The position numbers and the translations under genes were made by a program. 64,000 nt of DNA from Bombyx mori (lineage: Eukaryota > Arthropoda > Insecta > Lepidoptera > Bombycidae), in the NCBI RefSeq assembly GCF_030269925.1, contig NC_085124.1, positions 7,440,001-7,504,000 of the forward strand. Reading direction: 5' to 3'. Below the pieces are notes generated by a model that was not told where the DNA came from, searched no databases, and saw only the letters and a list, made by a program, of their open reading frames with translations. Position 1 is the first letter of the stretch. Every line of letters starts with the position of its first letter. This document shows positions 1 through 11,232 of the stretch, one piece after another.

Positions 1-2076
1 CAATGAAAATTTGGAACTTCTGAAAACAAATTTAATGAACTCAAAATCATTCAAGAATCTAGACAAGCTTTGGCGGTAGATAACGGTATCATAAATATAA
101 ATAGACGGAAGAAGCTTTCAAAATACGTATTAACACAAAAAACAAATTTGTAAGAGATCATTGAATTCCAAAGATAGATTATTCATTAAAATAAATAATT
201 ATGATACTCTGGCCACTAATTTACGATGATTTGAAATTCAACAAGGAATCTTGTTAAGACAACAAAATGATTGGAACCGAATAAAATTAAGTATGCGCCC
301 GTATTAATTCAATGTAACGACATCTTTATGAGCTGTGACATAAAGTAGGACGTGAATACGATATATAAATCTGTCATAGGAGTTAACGCTCGGTCACAAA
401 TTGTAATTTACCGTCACGTGTTCCGAACAAATAGTTGGAGCTTTGACACACGACACATTGCTATGGTCGATGAGAAACAGTATAAAAATGAAACTCAAAA
501 ATCATACCTGGAAAATAGTAGTAAATTTCAAAACAAATCACAAGCATATTATTTAATTAGGAAATAAATCTGTTAAATAAACTACTGTACTATATAGCCT
601 GATTCAATTCTGGACAGCTATCAATTGCTAAAAAAGTCTATCACAATCTTGAAACAACATTATTTAATTATATGAAACCGTAACATTTTCTTATTCTGTA
701 ATTACAGATGATTATACTGAAATTTGATAAGCATAGATTGGTCAGATCAAAGTATATCTGAGTTGTACTGCGTAGCAGTTCATAGATTTTTCATGGCTTT
801 ATTTTAAAACGTAAATGTATTCGGGTACAAAGTTCACATTGACACACCTCTCATATTTCCTTTAATGGAGGCTAAGATATATGTGCACTGGAATCTGATA
901 TCTAATTAAACGATAATAAACAATATACGTACATTTTTACTCTACAAAGGACTGTCTCGTATGTTGTGCCATGAGTCTTAGTCACCGATTTTCAGTCTTA
1001 TTAAAACAGCTCAGCTCATAAATCAAACGGTAACAGTATTCAGCAACAATAAATCTAAACTCACAGCCATTACAGCTTTAATCAAATAAAGGCCAGTTAA
1101 AAGTTCTGTTAATTCTCTTAAGGCATACATGGTGAAATCCGAAGGCAGCCTCAAATTGGATCGAGCGACGAAGAGGCTTGTCCCTAGTTTGTCAACTTCA
1201 ATATTTAACTTGTTCGTTGTAGTTCCGAAGTTCTGTCTGTCAAGAGCACAATGACTTGGCGAACGGTAGCCATAGTTGGGTGTATTTGCGATCTATTGCT
1301 ATTATGTATTGCTAGAACTTTCGACCGTAGATGCATTGGAAAACTTTGATTGTACTTGGTAAGTTCACAGGTGGGGTTTTGATTCGTGCCAGCAACACAA
1401 TTATTTTGAACTGGATCAATATTACCTTTGTACCAAATAAAATAACAAATTACAATACTAACCATTTTTATAGCCTATTCGCTATTTAATACGCTCTTGT
1501 TTGCATATAACATGACTATTAGTCTAAAATGAAAATTTTGTTACCTTTTAAACCTATGTTGTGTGGAATATTATGGAATTCAAAAAAGTTATCATGATTT
1601 AAAAGACAAAATATGTACCTCATGGTATTCATAGTCGAGAAACGCCTCAGTTTCCCACAGAAATTCAAATAAGTCTCTAAATAGGAGTAAAAAATTACTT
1701 GTACCGATATATGATATGAAGTCAATAAGCTATGTCAACATAATCATAATCATCAGTAACATTTAGTACCACTACGAAGTCAATTTGTCAAGTTACCTCT
1801 TTATGAAGTCACCTTATCTGAATACTGAAGCCGGTATATAGCTTAGCTAAGATGTGATGTGGTAGCAAACTTGCTAAACTAGTCTCCAACTTGAAACAAG
1901 ATCTCATTGCGGTTGTATGCATTGATCTTATGCACACCCCGCTTAATAGTTAAAGTTTGTAAAGTGCTTCCGCTGTTGATTAATTAGAATTTTCAGTTTC
2001 TATTTACATCTGGAGCGGATAGGTAATAATTATTACACTTTTATAATCGTTTTGATCGAAATCTAGTATTAATTTT
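1..2076. other. AT-rich non-coding stretch
   Basis: No gene recognised. Short open frames at 352-567 (+), 1205-1465 (-) and 1519-1725 (-) have no motif, low-complexity composition and no convincing codon bias. I see no repeat family in this part that recurs elsewhere in the window. Confidence 0.6.
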
Positions 2077-2336
2077 ATTTGCGTAATTACTGGTGGCAGG
2101 ACCTCTTGTGAGTCCGCGCGGGTGGGTACGACCACCCTGCCTATTTCTGCCGTGAAGTAGTAGTGCGTTTCGGTTTGAAGGGTGGGGCAGCCGTTGTAAC
2201 TATACGTGAGACCTTAGAACTTATATCTCAAGGTGGGTGGCGCATTTACGTTGTGGATTTCTATGGGCTCCAGTAACCACTTAAAACCAGGTGGGCTGTG
2301 AGCTCGTCCACCAATGTAAGCAATAAAAAAAAATTT
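2077..2336 (+). mobile_element. SINE tail (BMC1-type), 5'-truncated
   Basis: This is the 3' part of the most frequent repeat in the window. It starts near TTTGCGTAATTACTGG, runs through the block with GTGAGTCCGC, CTATTTCTGCCGTGAAG and TATATCTCAAGGTGGGTGG, and ends in AAGCAATAAAAAAAAA. The tRNA-like head found in full copies (for example at 46427) is missing. Orientation is set by the poly(A) end. The tail is the sequence I know as the BMC1 LINE-type 3' end of Bombyx; that assignment is from memory. Confidence 0.85.
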
Positions 2337-4163
2337 GAAAAAAAAATGGTTAAAAATATGCTCTTGTTAATCCAATAACAACGAACACGTTCAAAGCCAA
2401 GAAAATATGCATGAAATCAATTCGACATTCAATATCTGAGATTGTGGTGCGCTACAGAGCGAAGTCTGCCCCGTAACTCCATTTCCCACAGGGTTTAGTT
2501 TCCTTCATTTCAGGAAACGTTCATTGCAGACGTGACCGGTTTTTAATCATAAATGAAAATTGCCTTCTACTTCTTCAAGATAAGGTTTATAAAACGAACT
2601 TAGAGATAATGAAATGTTTGATGTAAGGTACTTCTTAGGAACTTCCTTCTTACATTTATTTGAGATTTTTGCTCAGTAAACAATTTATTATATTTGTTTA
2701 TGTATTGTTCTAGCGTTCGTTATTATAAAAGTTCGCAGATAAACTATGTTTCATTATGATTCTCGTAAAGAAATGTTGTGGGAGCTTAATATTTATAACT
2801 AATGGCCACAAAAAAATATAGAAGTTTCACCGATAGGCAAAAAAGGTGAAGTAAACATCTTTCACAAAAATAAAACTTTATCTTTCCCAAGTTATACGTG
2901 TGTCGGACGTATTTATTTGAAAGAAAAAATTACAAATGTAGGTGATACAGAAAAATATGCAAAACGAACACTACCCTCTGAGGCTACTAAAACAGACTAT
3001 CTTCAGAGTCGGTCTATCCATTCTTTATCTTTAACTACCCAATTCAGTCAGCATAAAAAGCGCTTTCTTGCCATTTAGCGCTGTTTTCTTTCTTTTTTAC
3101 CTCAAAACCGAGGCTATAACACCTCTCCGGGGTGCGGTAATATTTGCATTTAGAACGAACGACTGTTATTCTGACCTTATCAGAGGGAGATTGTGTTTGA
3201 GGGACGAATTCTGATGATACGAGCCGAGAGAATCGCGGGATATCTTGGAAAGTGTCACAATCTTGCTTAGTTCGAATCTTATACTATTAGACTTCTTGGA
3301 GAGAAGCATCAGTTCCCTTATAGATAATATAGTCATTGGATTCTTATCGAATAATATAATTATACCGTAGGCGTAAGGCGTGATAGTTTTTGTTTAAAAA
3401 CCAATTCCCGTTATTTTTAAATTGTCTCCTCAGAGTACTCAAATTACACGGGTAAGTCCCACCAATTTTTCTATTTCTGAAACAAAGCGTTTCATTTTCA
3501 TTTAGTGCATAGAACAACCATATCAAAATCCGATAATTGTTCATTATATAGGCCAAGAGCTCGGTTCCCTTTGACGCTAGTAAAAAGATAACATTGAAAT
3601 TACGCTCCATATAAATTCAATTCAATAAATTTATGATGAAGGTATGACTTCTTTTAATGAAAAATAACGAAAAGAAATCGTAGAAATACAGAAAACATTT
3701 TAAGTAAACAAAACCTGGAGAATCCATGTAAATGTATTATTCTATACCATTGTTTTGTTTTGCACTGGAAACAGCTATAAAAACACGCAAAAACAACTCT
3801 AATTCGCCAAATAGACTAAAACGCGTTAACTTTGCTGAAACATTCATTCGCCAAAGTAGCGGACACACCAATTTGCACAACAAAAAGTGTGTCTAAAAGC
3901 GGAAAAGCTATTATCGCGAAATTAATTAGTGAACTCGTTGTAGGTGGGGATCTAATTCTAATTTAGGTATTTGGAGGATAAAACGTTTGGATCCGTGGTT
4001 CCCCTAGTCCTGTATAAAGCGACTGAGCAACTGACTTTGTTTGGGTTCAATGTATTTATTTTTATTTGTATGACGTAATTTAGGATGTTAGCCAAGACAT
4101 TTCGAACTTTCTTTATTTTGATACGTTTTTTTTTTTATGTCGTCGATATGTTTTTCTTTTTTC
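2337..4163. other. Non-coding stretch, no gene seen
   Basis: The part around 3020-3290 has a somewhat higher GC content, but no frame with protein-like composition. The open frame at 3344-3610 (-) shows no recognisable domain. A T-rich run at 4122-4172 leads into the next SINE. Confidence 0.5.
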
Positions 4164-4605
4164 TTTTTTTTTATTGCTTAGATGGGTGGACAAGCTCACA
4201 GCCCACCTAGTGTTAAGTGGTTACCGGAGCCCATAGACATCTACAACGTAAATGCCGCCAACTACCTTGAGATATAAGTTCTAAGGTCTCAGTATAGTTA
4301 GTTACAACGACTGCCCCACACTCCAAACCGAAACGCGTTAGTGCTTCACGGCAGAAATAGGCAGGGTGGTGGTACCTCCCCGAGCAGACTCACCAGAGGT
4401 CCTACCACCAGTAATTACGCAAATTATAATTTTGCGGGTTTGATTTTTACTACACAGTGTTATTCCTTCACCGTGGAAGTCAATCGTGAATATTTGTTAA
4501 GTACGTATCTTATTAGAAAAATTGGTACCCACCTGCGGGATTCGAACACCGGTACATCGCTAGATACGAATGCACCGGATTGCACCCTTTAGGCCACGAC
4601 GACTT
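4164..4605 (-). mobile_element. Full-length tRNA-headed SINE with BMC1-type tail
   Basis: Read on the minus strand, the element begins with a tRNA-like head (GTCGTGGCCTAAAGG as A-box-like, then a B-box-like GTGTTCGAATCCCGC about 50 bases on). A spacer with AAATACGTACTTAACAAAT follows, then the common tail and a terminal A tract. The head resembles tRNA-Arg (TGGCCTAA-GGATAAG), which would supply an internal RNA polymerase III promoter. The tail is shared with the headless copies, so reverse transcription by a partner LINE is likely. This copy carries point changes, for instance in the B box. Confidence 0.85.
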
Positions 4606-5684
4606 AAAATGTAATTTATTTAATGAAATTAATTTGCAATGTAATTTGCAATAATGTAATTAGAAAACTTATAACTCCGGACATTTTTGTTTAGCTTTGT
4701 TTAAATTACGTAGCCATTTTAAATTTAAAAAACGGTACACTAAATAACACGATTGAGCTAATCAATATTAAAAAAAGCAGTTATAGAAATGAAATGTTTG
4801 AAACATCAAAATTTATTATTGCAGTGAAGTACTCACAAATTTTTGAATTATTCTGTAACCATAAAAAACAAACTGAAAGAGGACAAAAACAAACTAAAAC
4901 AGATTTTCTTTTTCATATTAAAACAAGTGTTTGTAACTTTCAAAACGAAATGTGGTGTAATGTGGGTCATGGAGTGCTTAACACTGTTTCTTCCATTATT
5001 CAGTAGAATTCACTGTAACGTGCAATGTTTTACCAGTTAGTTATTTTAGGACTTCGTATGTGGTTTTAGAAATAGAATTGTTATAAATATTAATTACATC
5101 TAGTCAAATTCTGAAAGTTAATCTTTGATATTTTTAAATGTAAATGGTAAAAATAATAAAAGTAATAACTAATAATACTAAAAAATAATAATATTAATTA
5201 TTTCCAAGTCCAAGAATCTCGATGGTAGCATGATGGTCTATGTATTAGACCAGAGTTACTGCTATTAGCTCCTACTCGTCTATCTGTGGTAACTTAACAT
5301 TTTCTTCATTTATTTTATTACACTCCTTCCTAGTTCCAAAATCCCTAGTACATAGCTTTAGGACTGGAGGCAGGGTTCGTTGGAAGGAGGTGCGGATAGA
5401 TAGGGCAATCCTGTCGCATCAATCGCAATGTAATCATGCGGTCCAGTTTCAAACTGGAGTTGGTGTATGTATTATACGTACATACATTGTAAATTTTACT
5501 CTTATGAGGCAGGCAGTGACATTCAGATAGATTGTCATGCTCATTAAAGTTAAAAAACAATCATAAAGAATTACTGTTTTAGAACTTTACGAACTTCTTT
5601 TTAACAGACTTCAAAAAAGCAGGATGTTCTGAATTCGTGATTTGTATTTATTATGTGTGTTAGGTCAGAATATTTTTCAAAAAT
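4606..5684. other. Non-coding stretch, no gene seen
   Basis: Strongly AT-rich. Overlapping short frames at 4794-5040 and 5345-5560 have no motif. Nothing here matches other parts of the window. Confidence 0.5.
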
Positions 5685-5836
5685 TCCCGGTAGGAATTGG
5701 AAGAAGAGGAGAACTTTGGTCTTCCTCTTCTCCCTCTTCTTCTCTGGAGGCGCCGGAGTCCAAAATAACCCGGTCTGGTAAAGCCCCTCTCGACCGGGTA
5801 TCCGTAAACGGATTCCCCAGCGTCAGAAAAAAAAAA
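5685..5836 (+). repeat. GC-rich segment ending in poly(A), possible LINE 3' end
   Basis: A sharp GC-rich block in AT-rich surroundings, with purine-rich then pyrimidine-rich runs (GAAGAAGAGGAG / TTCCTCTTCTCCC) and an ending of CCCCAGCGTCAG followed by ten A residues. This form suggests a 5'-truncated retro-insertion. I cannot name the family, and no target duplication is clear. The two overlapping frames across it (5642-5869 + and 5660-5923 -) look like by-products of its composition. Confidence 0.35.
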
Positions 5837-6756
5837 GTCAGAACTTTTTTTCAAGTGCATAGATTTTGATGATTCTTTATAGCTGATTAAATTGTGTGGT
5901 ATATTTAATTGTTTAACGAACATCTTGAATCTTATTTAAGATAAATAGGGCTGATAGGATTGTTAATAAATATTAGCAACAGTACAATTAGTGAAAAGCA
6001 GTATCCGAGTGTTATATAGGTCGTCGAGTACTTACCACTATTTCGTCCATTATTCAGTAGGATTCTGTGCTCAACCCAAGGCCCAAATGCCCAGTTACAC
6101 GTTGGATATTTTAGTACTCGGGAGTATACAAAAGGAATGTTAACATTAAAATTTATTACATCTAATAATATCTGGGTATTGTTTTGCTGGAAAAAGGTTC
6201 GGTATCATGTTTTGGTTTCAGCTCAGCGTTTGTATTTACCTTATCAGATTAATTTCATCGCACAAAAAATGTTATGTTTGCAAAAACAGCAATGTAATTT
6301 TATAAAATGAATACATACACATCTCTATTTAAAAAAAAAAACCATAAAAAAATCTACTTTTTTCTCTAAGTATTGTTCTCTCGATCTAACATTGACTAAA
6401 ATTCGTTTCGGTCGCTGACACGACATTGCACTTTAACGAAAATTCAGTTTTAGAACAAAATAACGCGACGACCACCGAAATGATCGTCGTTCTGGAAAAA
6501 ATCACGATTATTCTCTGCATCGTTCCTTAATAATATATATATATGTGTGTCTTTAATGGAAAGTAAAGTAAAAACAACGTTTCTGTGATATCAGCCTAGA
6601 TTAGTGCTACTCCAACTTTTTCCGTGGGTAACGTGGCGTAAAGGCGACTAAGGAAATCCCCGGAGAACGCCAGAAGCTTTCTCTGAGTATTATTGCAAGC
6701 TTATTGCGATTATCAACTGGTATTTACTTGTGTGTTATTAACATAGTATAAGCTCG
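5837..6756. other. Non-coding stretch with a short TA/TG microsatellite
   Basis: AT-rich DNA without a recognisable frame. A small (TA)n-(TG)n run lies at about 6533-6551. Confidence 0.5.
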
Positions 6757-6935
6757 CATAGGTACCACCACCTTGCCTTCTATTTTTGTCACAAAGCGTC
6801 CATGAGTTCTACGTTAAAGAAAGTAGTTCTACAACACAATTGAAGCATCAACCTCATATCTCAAGGTGGGTGGTGGCATAAATTTTATGATTTCACTGGG
6901 TAAAGACTTTAAGTCAGATGGGCCGTGGTCTGGTT
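6757..6935 (+). mobile_element. Decayed BMC1-type SINE tail
   Basis: Only islands of the tail remain: GGTACCACCACCTTGCC near the start, CTCATATCTCAAGGTGGGTGG at about 6852-6872, and CAGATGGGCCGTGG near the end. Insertions and substitutions separate them. The order agrees with a plus-strand copy. The open frame at 6866-7078 starts inside it and is not a gene. Confidence 0.55.
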
Positions 6936-7137
6936 CACTCATTTATGTATTTTTGTGTATTGTGTGTTTTCTGGGATTTATGTATTGTGTGCTTTTTGGG
7001 ACGGTTTTCTGTTATAGTATCATAAAGTATGAGAATCAAATGTCAATATCATTACGAAATTTATTTTGCTTTAGCTAAAACACATATATTATTAGACTAA
7101 CCGGAATAAAACTGATATTTACAAAATTCTTCTTTTT

Positions 7138-7345
7138 CTTTCTTCTTTCTTTCCTATTACCCTCTACTGTGGTGTAGGGCTCGAATCAAATCCATCCATT
7201 AACATCGGTCTTGGACAGACCGTTGGACAGACCGGAACAGGAGCTAGGGCTCCTCCCATGTCATTTCCAAGACGCCTAGCTCCTGCTCCACCGAGCGACG
7301 CCAAGTTGTTCGGGATGACCTATCTTCCTTTTGCCAGATCTATAA
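7138..7345 (-). pseudogene. C-terminal relic of a non-LTR retrotransposon ORF2
   Basis: On the minus strand the segment reads TTWRRSVEQELGVLEMTWEE followed, after a break, by residues like the usual end 'WRSIVxALCxS'. I know this type of ending (TWRR.VE.EL....W) from RTE-like LINE proteins of insects. Stops and a frame change follow the TWEE part. A GAAA-type simple repeat (7138-7155) follows the stop, as expected for a LINE 3' tail. The 11-base arms CAGGAGCTAGG and CCTAGCTCCTG are inverted within it. Confidence 0.55.
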
Positions 7346-8882
7346 AATTACCCGAAGAAATCAAACATTCGTAAAAACATTTTGAATTAGGTCAATTCAA
7401 AAAAGGCAATATCCGCTCTTGTAGAACAAAAGCAAAATATTACCTTTTGAAACAATACAACGTACCGAAATAAAAGCACACGCAAGAATTAACGGCCTAA
7501 AGGACAAATATGACAAAAAATATTCAACAGCAAATTTACTAGCAACAAAAACACGTATTCAAATTAACCACGAAACAGGACGGTCGTTATGTGAAATGTA
7601 AAAATAAAAAACAAAAGCATTAAAACAGGTGAGAGGGACGCAGAACCAGAATATGATAAGCACATTTCAGTGAATTTCACTCCACTTGTTGCCCCTCGCC
7701 GGGCTCGTGCAATGCTCTAGTCATTCTCTTATTTGATCAACGTTAGAATAGACCGTATTTGCTTACATTTACAGGGTTTTCGCGAATAATTCAATGAAAT
7801 CATTTTTTACTTGTTGTTCTTTATTGTGAATCTTTTCTTTAACTTGTACAGTGTATTGTGTGCCTAATAAGTACAAAATCTAACATATTATTATAATAAG
7901 TTTTGTACACCGTCATTTATTGACCAGTGTTTTGTTGACTTTTCATTTGAAAACCGCTTTTGCAGTCGTAAAATGGCTACAGATGCATAAGATGCTTGTT
8001 TTTATTTATTTTTTGGCTAGTTATATAAATCATCAGTATATACACGAACTCATGACTCACTCACCCACCAATAGTTACGGGAACCGATAGACATGACACG
8101 CGAAAACCAACAGAGTTTGAATCACGATGTTAAAGTTTCAAATTATTTTACAATGCCAATGACATTCTTTGAACTGGAAGGTATGACTGCTTCAAATATA
8201 TGAATTATAAATAGATAAAATCTAACCTTAAATGTTGACCAGTAACAGGAGTTAGAACGAATCCCATGTCTCCACTCATATTTGAATACAATAATATCAA
8301 CCACAATTACAAATAACACGTACAAAATTGAGTAAACTACTGACATATTTAACTCACACAAATCTTTATACATATAAATACATATTTGTTGAAACCACAA
8401 TAAATTCTCCGAATATTTGGTACGGAAGCCAAAATTGAACAAGAAAAAAACCTCGGTCCGAGTAATCCAATGAAAAGGATTTATAAACGCACGCATATCC
8501 AAGCTTAGCCGTATAAACAGTGGCATAAGTACACTTAACCCGAATCTAGATTTTTATTATAATTGTTTCCGTCCTTTTCTCGCAAGGGTGAACACCAAAG
8601 CGCTCGGAAGATTAATAGCAACATTTATCAGACTTTCGTTTGTTTTGAGTGTCGTCGGGGATAACCGGAATTAGGTTGTTCGCGAAATGTGCTGTGGAAG
8701 TAAAATAATCCAATTTAAATGATTAGGGTGAGCTTAGACTGCACGAGGAGACGCCGTGTCGAGTACGAACATAAATTCACTTATTAATTATGTTCAGAAA
8801 GCAACGAAAAATGGAAATAAAGAAATACTCACTATGGTTATTCAAAATTTCTTGATCGGCTTGATGAAGTACAAATGTTTTT
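7346..8882. other. Non-coding stretch around a hydrophobic open frame
   Basis: Apart from the open frame at 8143-8526 (listed separately) I see no gene. The DNA is AT-rich with short homopolymer runs. Confidence 0.45.
8143..8526 (-). other. 127-residue hydrophobic open frame, possible chemoreceptor exon
   Basis: The frame is longer than most in this window and rich in F, I, Y, L and V. It has two membrane-like segments: around residues 60-77 (SVVYSILYVLFVIVVDII) and around 98-115 (FKVRFYLFIIHIFEAVIP). The stretch YKDLCEL before the first segment and the spacing faintly recall insect gustatory receptors. A possible splice donor (ATT|GTAAAA) lies at its end. There is no TYhhhhhQF motif, no neighbouring exon that I can identify, and hydrophobic frames arise easily in AT-rich DNA. 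Function unknown. Confidence 0.2.
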
Positions 8883-9320
8883 ATTTTTTTTGTTGCTTTG
8901 ATGGGTGGACGAGCTCACAGCCCATCTGGTGTTAAGTGGTTACTGGAGCCCATAAACATCTACAACGTAAATGCGCCACCCACCTTGAGATATAAGTTCT
9001 AAGGTCTCAAGTATAGTTTACAACGGCTGCCCTACCCTTCAAACCGAAACGCATTACTACTTCACGGCAGAAATAGGCCGGGTGGTGGTACCTACCCGCG
9101 CGGACTCACAACAGGCCCTACCACCAGTAATTACGCAAATTACAATTTTGCGGGTTTGATTTTTATTACACGATGTTATTCCTTCACCGTGGAAGTCAAT
9201 CGTGAACATTTGTTGAGTACGTATTTCATTAGAAAAATTGCTACCCGCATGCGGGATTCGAACGCCGGTGCATCGCTTCAACACGAATGTACCGGACGTC
9301 TTATCCTTTAGGCCACAACT
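8883..9320 (-). mobile_element. Full-length tRNA-headed SINE with BMC1-type tail
   Basis: Same order as the copy at 4164-4605: poly(T) and TGATGGGTGGACGAGCTCAC at the left edge (3' end of the element), the common tail, the spacer, and the tRNA-like head ending near 9320 with AAGTTGTGGCCTAAAGG on the minus strand. The head keeps the B-box core GTTCGAATCCCGC. The 180-residue open frame at 9057-9599 (-) runs across this SINE and is an artefact. Confidence 0.85.
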
Positions 9321-10944
9321 TAAAATGTGACTACTTAATGTGTGTGGAATGATTAACGAAGAGTCATTAACGTGTGCCTGATCATAAAACAAAATCAAAT
9401 TATTAAGAGATGGCCCGGTAAAGCATAAAATACGTATATAGCAAATGATTGCAAACGAGAAGCAATTTATAGCATCTATTAAAATAAAAACATTGTAAAA
9501 GAGAATACGTTTAATACGCTGCTTATTGGTCTTTTTGCCGTCGCTTAATTTGATTGCTGTCCATGGCAACCCACGCAAATGATCTGCATACATTTGCAAT
9601 CGGGACGGACACCTACTGTCTAAATTAAAATGAAATTGCCATTATGAACGTTCTACATCTTAATGTACTCTCTATATGGGCTGTATCAATTATTATTCTA
9701 TTCAAACATAAACATGACGCTTTAGAAACGATATTGTAACGACAACAATAAAATTGTTAATATGATTTATGATTATATGTATTAGAATAATTTGATGGTT
9801 TTTTGCGAGTCATGTTCTTGGGTTAAAACGTGAATTTTTTTTTGTGGGTTCCGTGTAATATAATGTAATTGTACCATGTTTAAAAGCTTATGTCTGCGTC
9901 TGCTGAACATTTTGAAATCGCGTTTCAAAACGGGCCGATTACGTTTATGTTTTGACATCTAAGTTAACATTTTAAGACTAACTTATCCGTGAGCTCGAAG
10001 GCTTTTTAATAATTAATATAAAATAATAAAATAATGTTGAAATAGACAGAAAATAGTTTCGAAGCAATTTTCTAATTAATAAATTAGAAGCAACAACCAA
10101 AAAAATACTTATTGCTGCGTCGGCTAAAAGAAAGTAGAATTACCGGGCCCAAATCCGACTTAAAGACCAGAAACAGATTTCACTGGTGGCGGTATAATTT
10201 CAGTATGAAAATTTATAGTTGTAGACCGTAAAAATTTTTACAACCTCCTTATTACCATAGAAAGAAGGAGACGTAAAGTTAGAAAGTCATATTTTATGCC
10301 CGCATTGTTTCTAGTTTGAATACGGAGTTTAGTATCGATATTCGAATGTTGTATTTACGAGGTATTTTACATCGAACAACTTTCAAGCGTTTTATTTTCG
10401 TTTAACGCGTTGTTTGTTACAACGAATAATTACCATTCTTTTTTATGTTGATACAGGTTATTTGTTTCCCAAATAAAAAATTAATGGTAACTCTGATGGT
10501 TCGGGATACGATATAAACAACTTTTTTTATTTTTTTATTATACGGCTTTTTATTAATTGTATGGCTACATAAGTAACATAAAAATCACTAAGTCCGGTCG
10601 TCCGCCAGATTCCAGTTGACGTTTAGTGAATGAACTTGTTATGACTACATAACGAATTCTTCAAGTTAAACGACCTAAAAAATTTACATACAACTAAAAA
10701 AAATACATACAACTAGTCCAAGTCATTCTTAGTATTTTTAAAACAGCGCGTATAAAATTGATTAATAATGAAATACTTCAAAATGTTACATAATTAAGAT
10801 ATATTCAGTAATAGATTTTTTTATTTTTTTATTAGTGCAACATTTAGATAGTCTCTTTTCAATTGCTGTAATAACGAATAATTTAATTTCATTTGGAAAG
10901 GAAAGTTTACCTTTTTATTTCATTCGATACGATGTTTTTTGTTT
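9321..10944. other. Non-coding stretch, no gene seen
   Basis: AT-rich. A 28-base block at 9571-9598 (CCACGCAA..GATCTGCATACA) recurs at 55263-55290 with two changes. No other feature can be supported. Confidence 0.45.
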
Positions 10945-11027
10945 AACGCATTACTGCTTCACCTTAGAAATAGGTAGGGTGGTGGTACCTACCCGTGCGG
11001 ACTCACAAGAGGTCCTACCACCAGTAA
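10945..11027 (-). mobile_element. Internal fragment of BMC1-type SINE tail
   Basis: Matches only the part from GGTGGTAGGACCTCTTG to GCAGTAATGCG of the common tail. The poly(A) end is absent, and the other side stops at CCACCAGTAA, nearly the same point where several headless copies begin. Confidence 0.7.
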
Positions 11028-11033
11028 ACAATC

Positions 11034-11232
11034 ATTGAAAAGACTTTTGGCTCCTACCGATAAATGCGACCAGTGCCTACGCCAGAAGTAATTAAAACAC
11101 CGAACACCATATTCATCGAACGTGATGCTTAACACACAGTATTGCCCGCTGTGTTCCTTGACAGATCTTCTCAAGGATTCGGATTCGGCTGCATTGGCGA
11201 AGCAACTGCATTTGTTAGGCACAGAGGCGCTC
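11034..11232 (+). other. Coding-like segment with two CxxC pairs and one stop
   Basis: In one plus frame this segment reads LAPTDKCDQCLRQK, a TAA stop, then LKHRTPYSSN...YCPLCSLTDLLKDSDSAALAKQ and on to LGTEALRQL. The composition is much more protein-like than the surroundings and GC content is higher. Two C-x-x-C pairs could be a zinc site. A GT donor (CAATT|GTAACT) follows the last residues. It may be a decayed exon or part of an unrecognised mobile element. I cannot name a family. Confidence 0.25.

Noticed and set aside
5660..5923. Arg-rich 87-residue frame
   Set aside because: Its composition comes from purine/pyrimidine runs in a GC-rich repeat-like block; the opposite strand is open too.
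9057..9599. 180-residue minus-strand frame
   Set aside because: About half of it lies in a full-length SINE; it has no domain and starts in unrelated DNA.
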